This document shows positions 1 through 5,637 of a stretch of 5,637 nucleotides of DNA, piece after piece (the first letter of the stretch is position 1; every line of letters starts with the position of its first letter). The translations under genes and the position numbers were made by a program. The notes beneath the pieces are model-generated. The model did no database searches and was not told where the DNA came from. It worked only from the letters and a program-made list of their open reading frames with translations. Source of the stretch: Clostridiales bacterium (GTDB taxonomy: Bacteria; Bacillota; Clostridia; Tissierellales; Sedimentibacteraceae); NCBI GenBank assembly GCA_003487955.1, contig DNNJ01000129.1, positions 1 to 5,637 on the forward strand, written 5' to 3'.

Positions 1-97
1 TTGTTATGAGATCATATTCATATTCATTTAAGGAAAAAGCAAGCATCTTTTCCAATCTTTCAGATGTGCCGAATTTTAAAACCGTTAATATACTCAT
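1..97 (-). CDS. Start of an unrecognised protein (3' part outside the window)
   Basis: An open frame starts at ATG 97 and runs off the window after 32 full codons, beginning MSILTVLKFGTSERLEKM. The start is preceded by GGAG with seven bases of spacing. It lies 25 bases after the stop of the dehydrogenase-like gene on the same strand, with no terminator between, so it is the next gene of the operon. The short hydrophobic strand followed by a charged helix could begin an alpha/beta domain, but that is not enough to assign a family. It is not a signal peptide of normal length. Confidence 0.7.
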   Translation of the reverse strand, partial: MSILTVLKFGTSERLEKMLAFSLNEYEYDLIT

Positions 98-104
98 AAT
101 ATAA

Positions 105-108
105 CTCC
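105..108 (-). promoter_or_regulatory. Ribosome binding site of the third gene
   Basis: GGAG lies seven bases before the ATG at 97 and selects this start over the nearby out-of-frame ATG at 110, which meets a stop after 16 codons. Confidence 0.65.
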
Positions 109-122
109 ATTTGTCCCCGTAC

Positions 123-1319
123 TTATTTCAACTTTTCATAGGTATTTTTTATTCGTTCAAACAGCATATCAGGCATGTTTATTTTTTCAATATCCAATCC
201 TGAAGGCAGGTTTCTGTTTTTAGCGCCCATATACACACCGGCTAAATAATTTGAGCTGTAATGATATTTCCCCTCAAGAGTATAAATTATCGAAATGGCA
301 CCGGACGACAGGGCAGGTGCTATATATGGCTTGAATCCTGTTTTTCTGACTTCCAAGTTTGCTTCCACTGCATACTTTGTCAATTCTTTTGAAAGCTCGT
401 CATCATAATCAGTTATACTGTTTGCTATTATCAAATCTTTCCCGTGCGGTCCGAATGCTCTTCCTTCCTGTAAGTACATTGAAAACTTATTAAATATTTT
501 TGAGTAATACAAAGCTCTTGCATTCATTACTCCAAGTCCGTACCCCTTAATTTGCTCCGGCGCCAAAACTCCACTGCTTTCATTTAAAACTGCTGCACAC
601 AACTGGTCAACCGGGTCTGAAACTACTGCAAATATTCCCTTAAACCCGCAGTCTGCCGCCATGGAAGCATATTCCTTTATAAGCTCTGCATTTCCTTTAA
701 ATTGAACCATCCTCACATCTAAGCCTTCGCTTCCTACCGGAGGAACCCCCTTAGAGGCACAAAATACAAACATGTCACAGTCAAACAATTCTTCCTTTTT
801 TATACCCTGAACCGCCGGCAGTAAATCATCAAAAGGAAATGATGTTTGAGCCATTTCATATTCCCATCTCTTTATTTTATCCATACTTCTGTCATAAATA
901 CCGATGGAGCTTATTGAATTTTTGCCAAGCAGCTTAAGTCCAATCAATAATGTGCTCCCCACATCTCCAAGTGCTAAAATATTTACTTTTCTTTTCTTTA
1001 ATTCTTCCATATAAAAACAATTTTCATAATCATTATACGCGGTGTTGACTGCTTTGATTTTTCTTTTGTCAATCAGCTCAATGAGTTTTTCGGGAATGTC
1101 ATAGCTTTTCTCATTTTCTCTAAGCATATCCAAGCTTTCCTCTTCAATAAATAAATCAGAAGGATGGTTTACTGCAAAAGCACGTTTTGAATTTTCTTTA
1201 TTTAAACAATTAAGAAAATACAATTCTTGGCAGTCATTTGGAATACTATTTATTTTTGTAAAATTGTACTCATCCTTTATTGAGAATAAATACTTATCAT
1301 TATACTTGTAATAAAACAT
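123..1319 (-). CDS. Lactate/malate dehydrogenase superfamily protein with N-terminal extension and atypical active site
   Basis: The protein has 398 residues against about 310-330 for ordinary LDH or MDH; the excess is an N-terminal segment (1-110) of unknown function. The Rossmann core begins at VNILALGDVGST (112-123), where the first Gly of GxGxxG is Ala116. Asp143 ends the second strand, which fits NAD rather than NADP binding. Arg203, seven residues before Asn210, aligns with the mobile-loop arginine, but the loop is about three residues longer. SDPVD (234-238) replaces SNPVD. GVMNAR (263-268) keeps the substrate arginine (Arg268), but the catalytic Asp position is Met265. GPHGKD (290-295) keeps the catalytic His292. 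It is therefore a clear homologue, but its substrate is doubtful and it may be a non-catalytic dinucleotide binder. The ATG start is supported by GAAAGGA ten bases upstream and by the one-base overlap with the preceding stop, which suggests coupled translation. Confidence 0.88.
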   Translation of the reverse strand: MFYYKYNDKYLFSIKDEYNFTKINSIPNDCQELYFLNCLNKENSKRAFAVNHPSDLFIEEESLDMLRENEKSYDIPEKLIELIDKRKIKAVNTAYNDYENCFYMEELKKRKVNILALGDVGSTLLIGLKLLGKNSISSIGIYDRSMDKIKRWEYEMAQTSFPFDDLLPAVQGIKKEELFDCDMFVFCASKGVPPVGSEGLDVRMVQFKGNAELIKEYASMAADCGFKGIFAVVSDPVDQLCAAVLNESSGVLAPEQIKGYGLGVMNARALYYSKIFNKFSMYLQEGRAFGPHGKDLIIANSITDYDDELSKELTKYAVEANLEVRKTGFKPYIAPALSSGAISIIYTLEGKYHYSSNYLAGVYMGAKNRNLPSGLDIEKINMPDMLFERIKNTYEKLK

Positions 1320-4300
1320 TATTTTATAATCCTTTCAAGTTTTAAGAGAGACTCTATATTTACATCCATAAATCCGGATGCTTCCTTGTTTAAATCGTAA
1401 TATATATTGTCGCCCAAGTATGGAAGTCTTGGTGACAAAAGCACTTCACCCAACCTTTTCACCGTCAGATTTCTTTCAAATATTTCCTTAAACTCCTTCT
1501 CCAATGCAAGAAGAATGTGTTTTGCATTTTCGAGGCAAACCATGGAAAGATTGTATATTGCTTCTTTAGAAGCTCCTCGAATATACATGGGCGAATAAAA
1601 CGGAAGAAGCAAATTTATTGACGGAATTAAATTTGTAGTATTTTCGTTTTCATTCCATACGCCGTCTCCTCCCAAGAAAGGATACATTAAGTTTTCATTA
1701 AACCACAGCCTTAAGTTGGGAATATAATAAGCGTAGTCAGCATCTCTGCCTTGTGTATCCTTCAAATCCTTTCCCCTTCCGGACATTATACCCACAATAA
1801 TTTTTTTGACATTTACATCATATCGTTTTAATATAGGGTCAATTTCTTTAATCCTGTAACCCTTATGAAGCAAATCATCAACCAAAATTACCTGTTTCTC
1901 AAAAGATTTTATGGTTCTTACCTGATTTTCTATAGGTGAGTAAAATGGGTACTCCTTAATTTTAAATCTTGTTGCATCGGAAGAATAAACCTTTTCCGTA
2001 TGCAAGGATTTAGTTACAGTATTTGGAACAATCATACCTTTTAAAACATTGCCAAAAGGCACAACCATGTATTCACCCAATACTCTCGGAATCTGCAGTT
2101 CATTGGGCACATTGTTCATACTGCATATTTTATTAATGAGGATTTGATTTATCATATCATTGTCAATTGATAATACAAGACTTCCGGGATACAGCTGTGT
2201 CATTGCTTTTTGAAGTCTTTTTCTTGCATAAGAAATTGCCTCGTGAACATTTTTGTTTTCATTCAACGGCTCCTTAATAAAGCTTTCCAAATTAAGTGTA
2301 AGGCATATAGGAAACTTCATATCTACCCCATACACTGTCTTTTTCAGGCTTTCATCATAAATCTCAGTAAATCCCTGAAGATTTAATGTTTCCAATAATT
2401 CATTGCTGTCCGAGCCTGTAATAATATTATTATATAACATATAGGTGAAATCATTTTTTATGCAGTGAGATAAGGTTTCAGTAATAACTGTCTGCTCCAT
2501 ACTGTCATATATCCTGCTTGGAGCTGTAAATATTCCGTCTATTACAACAATCCTCCCGGATGTTACTTCTCTCACATAATTTGCAATATATGAGCTTTTA
2601 AACTCGGAATACACATCGGAAGTGCTTATTTTATGAAATGCGGAAAATCCAAGCATCCCGTTAAGGTTCTTGGCATCCCTTATTACAAGCAGTCTGATAT
2701 TTTTGGAATTAAGTATTTCACCTATATTTTCATACTGTTCCATATCATTGAAAATAGAATGACCTATTTCGTCAACAATTTTTTTGCTTATTTCTTTAAC
2801 TATTTCAATTACAAAGGGCTTTGTTCTCAGTACTGCCTTGTTTAAAGGCTCTCTGATGTACAAATTCCTGTCATATATGAAATTTTGGGCCATGGGGTCA
2901 ATTAAGTTTGATATGTCTCTGTTATTGTCTATGTTATCCCTAATTTGGGTCGAGCTAATATCCTCTAAGTAAACAGGGAGCTTAAGCTCAACGAGTGTTC
3001 CTGTTATTCTGTCTTTTGCCGCTTCTGCTTTTTTAGCTGCTTCTTCTGTCATTTCATCCTTTGCTCTTTTAAATACGATGTGAGCAAAGTTATGTATTGA
3101 ATCCTCTGCGGGTTCATTTTTATAAGCTGTTGCATTTATTAAAACATCGCTTCCCACAACCATATAAACATCTTTTTTGGGAAATAGAGATTTTAATACC
3201 TTTAAATCTTCATTGTTGGACAAATTTACGGGTACGTCATCAGAAAACAAATATACACCTAATTCATCTGCAATTGACATGTTGATAATTTGTCTTCTTA
3301 TCAATCTTGGCTGTACCTTCTTAGACCAGGAAAACTCATCCACAGCCAAGTATACGTCATAACCTAAGTTTCTTATTTCCTTCACGATTCCCTTGTGACT
3401 CAACGAAAACGGGTCGAAGGTTCCCGGGAAAAATGCTATGTTTTTATTTTCTTTTATATCAAATTTGCCGTTGAAAAATTCATAGTCACTAATAAATCTG
3501 TATATATGGTTAAATGAAGCGGAGTTATTGATAAAGAACAGCTCGCTCAGCTCCTTCTCACTTATTAATGTTAAAAGCTTCTTGTAAATAAGTGAAAACA
3601 CCTTATGTTTTTGACTGAGAGTCAATATTTTTGAGCCGAAAATATACTGCCCGATAACCAAAAATGTTTCCTGTTTTACCTGTGTATTAAAATTGGCAAG
3701 CCCTCCTAAAATTATCCCTAAGAATTTGATAAGTCTTTTATCTAAAACACTGTTGTCCTCCTCGAACCTTTCCTTGTATTCAGGGTAATACTGAACCATT
3801 ATTCCGAATGTGTGTATAACCAAAGCACTGGAGCGTTCGCTTGAGTTAATGTAAATATTTTTTAAATCAATAATAAATTCATCCAACTCTTTTGGGGACA
3901 ACAACATTACAAAGCGTCCCAAATATTCGGGAATATACTTTGCATACTGCATTTCATCTATTTCAAGACCTTTTATAAGCTCAAATGCTATTTCATTTCT
4001 CTGGTCAATGGTAAGCATGGGACCTAACTCCACTAATGAGTTCCCTGCCTTGTTTCTTACTGATTCCATGGCACTTACCTTTACAAGATTGGCTAAATGT
4101 GTTGCCGCCTGCAAAAGAGCAACCTCATTTCTTTGGGAAAGATTCTCCATTATGTAGTCGATACTTATGGTTTTTACATTCCAAGGTGTTGCTGCCTTTA
4201 AATTATTTAAGAATATATCCGATGTTTTATACCAATTACCTGATAGAAGGGCGGAATATTTCTTAAGAAGTGCACCAGGTGCATTTAAACACTGTGCTGT

Positions 4301-5637
4301 CTTATATTTCAAATAATTCATGCAAAGCCCCTCATCAGGAGAAAACTCTGATATGATATCCAATATTTCCTTAAGTGAGTGTCCGGTAATTTTTATCTGT
4401 TTTACAGCCTTGAAAATAAACTGTGCTGCCATAAGTCTTATGCTATATGAAGGTTTTTTAATATATTTTACCGAAAACTCAAGCACATTGATAAGCTGCT
4501 TTTCATCATACAACTCCAAAGGAATGCTTAAAAGAGAGTTTAAACTGTTAAACTTAGCTGTTTCATCATTTATGCCTTCATAGAGATGTTTTAAGAATAC
4601 TTCAAGGTATTCTTTTTTTAACATGTTTCTTGAAGAGTTTATTACTGAATCAACAAATACTCTTAAAGAATAGCCAATCCATTCTTTTTGTTTTTCAGTT
4701 ACTTTGTATCCAGGAGTTAGGAAAAATCCCAAATATTTATCCCACAAAGATAAACCGGCATTTTCTTTATTGTGGTTTATTTTAACATCTTCAGGTATTT
4801 CCTTTGCATAGCCCATATCATAATGAACAATTATTATTCCCATTAATTTTGCAGCTTGACGCCTTATATCCCCTTCCCTGTGAACTAAAAGTTCATACAA
4901 AAAGCTAAGGGCAAACAGCTTTTCCTTCTGAGACAAGTATATGGAGTATTCTTCCAGGATATTTAAATATGCACGGATATTTTTCCAATCCCACTCGCTT
5001 CGGGCAGCCTCTATCATTCCGGTAAATGTAACTTCATTGTTAAGCATGCTCATTAAAGGAATGTTGTGTTCAAAGGCCTTAAATTTAAAGTTTTTTACCA
5101 CCTCATATCCGTCAATGAGAGCGAAGTCAACTGTCTTTACAAACTGAGGCTCTTCAGAGCTTAAGTCTGTATTTATTCCTTTATTTAATAAATAATCTTC
5201 AAAATCCTTTAATTTCGAATATACTCTTATATATCTTTTTTCTTTTGCTTCATCGACATTATCAAGCTTGTGGAGAATGATGTCAAATGATTCCGCCAAT
5301 GAAAAAATATGCATTTCTTCACCGGTCCTGGTTTTTTTGTTCCTTACTCTGAAATCAGCATATATCAGCAGCAACGATTCTAAGGATAAGTTTTCAAGCT
5401 CCAAATCCCAAGTCGAATGATTTGCTGCAATAAGAGCAATCCCAGGCATATTGTACTTGATAAACCACTGGTCGGTATAATAATAATGCAGATATGCAAC
5501 CCTTCTTTTTTCCAATCCCTTGCAACCGTACTTCCCAATATCGTGACCTGCGGCAGAGCCGGAAACAAGACCGAGGTTTACTTGGACTCCCGCCCTTCTT
5601 AGCTGTCTTGCTACGTGCATTGCAACAAAATGTACTG
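1319..5637 (-). CDS. Giant multidomain protein: HD phosphohydrolase-like, HEAT-like repeats, NMNAT-type nucleotidyltransferase, GNAT-like, PRTase-like (5' end missing)
   Basis: The frame is open to the window edge and ends at TAA (1319-1321). Residues are numbered from the ATG at 5620, which is almost certainly internal: it has no Shine-Dalgarno sequence, five open codons precede it, and it would cut through the HD domain. Domains in order are: HD-type (to about residue 150), with HDIGK at 26-30; an all-helical region with HEAT-like repeats (about 200-700); a nucleotidyltransferase (about 727-915), with GTFDPF at 733-738, His742 and ISSTQIR at 888-894; a probable GNAT fold (about 950-1105); and a PRTase-like region (about 1170-1325), with VDDLL at 1247-1251. 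No signal peptide or membrane segment is visible in the part present, so it is probably cytosolic. Known families suggest phosphoester hydrolysis, adenylyl or cytidylyl transfer and PRPP binding; the joint pathway is unknown. It overlaps the downstream dehydrogenase-like gene by one base. The reading frame is continuous, so the fusion does not depend on a frameshift in this sequence. Confidence 0.9.
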   Translation of the reverse strand, partial: VHFVAMHVARQLRRAGVQVNLGLVSGSAAGHDIGKYGCKGLEKRRVAYLHYYYTDQWFIKYNMPGIALIAANHSTWDLELENLSLESLLLIYADFRVRNKKTRTGEEMHIFSLAESFDIILHKLDNVDEAKEKRYIRVYSKLKDFEDYLLNKGINTDLSSEEPQFVKTVDFALIDGYEVVKNFKFKAFEHNIPLMSMLNNEVTFTGMIEAARSEWDWKNIRAYLNILEEYSIYLSQKEKLFALSFLYELLVHREGDIRRQAAKLMGIIIVHYDMGYAKEIPEDVKINHNKENAGLSLWDKYLGFFLTPGYKVTEKQKEWIGYSLRVFVDSVINSSRNMLKKEYLEVFLKHLYEGINDETAKFNSLNSLLSIPLELYDEKQLINVLEFSVKYIKKPSYSIRLMAAQFIFKAVKQIKITGHSLKEILDIISEFSPDEGLCMNYLKYKTAQCLNAPGALLKKYSALLSGNWYKTSDIFLNNLKAATPWNVKTISIDYIMENLSQRNEVALLQAATHLANLVKVSAMESVRNKAGNSLVELGPMLTIDQRNEIAFELIKGLEIDEMQYAKYIPEYLGRFVMLLSPKELDEFIIDLKNIYINSSERSSALVIHTFGIMVQYYPEYKERFEEDNSVLDKRLIKFLGIILGGLANFNTQVKQETFLVIGQYIFGSKILTLSQKHKVFSLIYKKLLTLISEKELSELFFINNSASFNHIYRFISDYEFFNGKFDIKENKNIAFFPGTFDPFSLSHKGIVKEIRNLGYDVYLAVDEFSWSKKVQPRLIRRQIINMSIADELGVYLFSDDVPVNLSNNEDLKVLKSLFPKKDVYMVVGSDVLINATAYKNEPAEDSIHNFAHIVFKRAKDEMTEEAAKKAEAAKDRITGTLVELKLPVYLEDISSTQIRDNIDNNRDISNLIDPMAQNFIYDRNLYIREPLNKAVLRTKPFVIEIVKEISKKIVDEIGHSIFNDMEQYENIGEILNSKNIRLLVIRDAKNLNGMLGFSAFHKISTSDVYSEFKSSYIANYVREVTSGRIVVIDGIFTAPSRIYDSMEQTVITETLSHCIKNDFTYMLYNNIITGSDSNELLETLNLQGFTEIYDESLKKTVYGVDMKFPICLTLNLESFIKEPLNENKNVHEAISYARKRLQKAMTQLYPGSLVLSIDNDMINQILINKICSMNNVPNELQIPRVLGEYMVVPFGNVLKGMIVPNTVTKSLHTEKVYSSDATRFKIKEYPFYSPIENQVRTIKSFEKQVILVDDLLHKGYRIKEIDPILKRYDVNVKKIIVGIMSGRGKDLKDTQGRDADYAYYIPNLRLWFNENLMYPFLGGDGVWNENENTTNLIPSINLLLPFYSPMYIRGASKEAIYNLSMVCLENAKHILLALEKEFKEIFERNLTVKRLGEVLLSPRLPYLGDNIYYDLNKEASGFMDVNIESLLKLERIIK
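1330..1336 (-). promoter_or_regulatory. Ribosome binding site of the dehydrogenase-like gene
   Basis: GAAAGGA lies inside the last codons of the large gene, ten bases before the ATG at 1319. Together with the TAATG overlap it fixes this start and indicates that ribosomes finishing the large protein can re-initiate here. Confidence 0.7.
1646..2113 (-). other. Phosphoribosyltransferase-like domain with PRPP loop (part of the large CDS)
   Basis: Residues 1244-1256 (1853-1891) read VILVDDLLHKGYR. This matches the type I PRTase PRPP signature of four hydrophobic residues, two acidic residues, two hydrophobic residues, then a loop with Gly and Arg. The usual Ser/Thr/Ala/Asp-type loop residues that grip the 5'-phosphate are replaced by His1252 and Lys1253. 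A following strand, VKKIIVGIMSGRGKDL, is consistent with the Rossmann-like PRTase core. The base or acceptor partner cannot be predicted. The roughly 110 residues after this domain (to 1433) are helical and show no motif I can name. Confidence 0.6.
2306..2773 (-). other. Probable GNAT-fold acyltransferase-like domain (part of the large CDS)
   Basis: About residues 950-1105 show the strand/helix order of a GNAT domain. Two strands come first (IRLLVIRDA, then GMLGFSAFHKI), then a central strand (GRIVVIDGIFT, 1022-1032), a helix (about 1040-1055), a strand (YMLYNNI), a helix ending in the GNAT-like phrase LETLNLQGFTEI (1076-1087), and a final strand (VYGVDM). The segment after the central strand, APSRIYDSMEQ, does not contain a clear Arg/Gln-x-x-Gly-x-Gly/Ala acetyl-CoA loop. 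The domain may therefore have lost acyltransferase activity or bind a different ligand. This is a fold-level call made by eye. Confidence 0.45.
2876..3442 (-). other. NMN/NaMN adenylyltransferase-type nucleotidyltransferase domain (part of the large CDS)
   Basis: The domain spans about residues 727-915. It opens with the nucleotide-binding strand and loop FFPGTFDPFSLSHKG (bases about 3389-3430), the counterpart of GTFDPxHxGH in NadD. Position +6 is Ser739 rather than His or Thr, position +8 is Ser741 rather than Gly, and the second catalytic-type His (His742) is kept. A Lys-rich segment (FSWSKKVQP, 763-771) and VVGSD (821-825) sit where NadD has its substrate loop and its IGxD strand. The closing ISSTQIR (888-894) is a perfect family signature. 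ATP or another NTP is the expected donor; NMN, NaMN or a different phosphate could be the acceptor. A charged, Ala-rich helix (about 855-871) is inserted before the last motif. Confidence 0.85.
3521..5023 (-). other. Alpha-helical HEAT-like repeat region (part of the large CDS)
   Basis: About residues 200-700 are a long run of amphipathic helices with no catalytic motif that I can recognise. Several segments look like HEAT or ARM repeats, with an Arg/Ala-rich second helix: around 249-264 (REGDIRRQAAKLMG), 391-407 (SYSIRLMAAQFIFKAV) and 502-533 (QAATHLANL followed by VRNKAGNSLVELG). Such solenoids usually serve as protein-binding scaffolds. Here it separates the HD domain from the transferase domains and may hold them apart or recruit partners. 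Repeat boundaries are irregular and were judged by eye. Confidence 0.55.
5171..5637 (-). other. HD phosphohydrolase-like domain (part of the large CDS)
   Basis: The HD motif is His26-Asp27 in GHDIGKYG (5540-5545). A likely first metal-ligand histidine is encoded at 5630-5632, before the ATG at 5620, in a helix with the usual spacing to Met, Ala, Leu and Gly. Further candidate ligands are His45, His68 (in NHSTWDL) and Asp89 (in LLIYADF). Their order resembles HD-GYP domains, but the HH pair is NH and no GYP follows, so cyclic-di-GMP hydrolysis should not be assumed. The family normally hydrolyses phosphomonoesters or phosphodiesters using bound metal. The preceding part of the domain lies outside the window. 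Confidence 0.75.

Noticed and set aside
63..110. Alternative ATG at 110 for the third gene
   Set aside because: This frame stops after 16 codons, and the GGAG motif inside it is correctly spaced for the ATG at 97 instead.
98..122. Terminator or promoter between the second and third genes
   Set aside because: The 25-base gap holds only a ribosome binding site and is too short for a hairpin with a T-run or for a separate promoter.
4271..4283. Short palindrome TGCACC-A-GGTGCA
   Set aside because: It lies within codons for Asn-Ala-Pro-Gly-Ala in the giant gene and has only six-base arms and no T-tract. It is most likely chance, not an operator or terminator.
4320..4583. 87-codon open frame on the + strand
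   Set aside because: It lies wholly antisense to the helical region of the giant gene, has no ribosome binding site worth noting, and its translation resembles no family. The same applies to the other short + strand frames across 1407-5602.
5540..5545. Calling the first gene a cyclic-di-GMP phosphodiesterase from HDIGK
   Set aside because: The GYP signature and the full HH pair are missing, and HDIGK is shared by many HD families.
5380..5568. 62-codon minus-strand frame overlapping the HD domain
   Set aside because: It is out of frame with the HD motif and the well-supported giant gene, so it is a shadow frame.

Overview
The window is a fragment of a single minus-strand operon from a low-GC (AT-rich) bacterium. 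AGA/AGG arginine codons, ATA isoleucine codons, AGGA/GGAG ribosome binding sites and tight gene packing all suggest a Firmicute of the class Clostridia. No species can be named with confidence. There are no RNA genes, mobile elements, CRISPR arrays or convincing terminators, and essentially the whole window codes for protein.

Reading in the direction of transcription (right to left), the first gene fills 5637 to 1319 and is cut off at its 5' end by the window edge. It encodes a very large soluble protein of more than 1430 residues. In order it carries an HD phosphohydrolase-like domain, about 500 residues of HEAT-like helical repeats, a nucleotidyltransferase domain of the NMN/NaMN adenylyltransferase type, a probable GNAT-fold domain, and a C-terminal domain with a phosphoribosyltransferase-type PRPP loop.

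The second gene (1319 to 123) starts on the last base of the first gene's stop codon (TAATG). It encodes a 398-residue member of the lactate/malate dehydrogenase superfamily with an extra N-terminal segment of about 110 residues and several substitutions at canonical active-site positions. A third gene begins 25 bases further on (97 to 1) with its own ribosome binding site and leaves the window after 32 codons; I do not recognise it.

The combination is unusual. One polypeptide has domains suited to removing phosphate, transferring a nucleotidyl group, possibly transferring an acyl group, and binding PRPP. It appears translationally coupled to a dinucleotide-binding dehydrogenase relative. This suggests the operon makes, salvages or senses a nucleotide-type metabolite, perhaps NAD-related, but the substrate cannot be read from the sequence.
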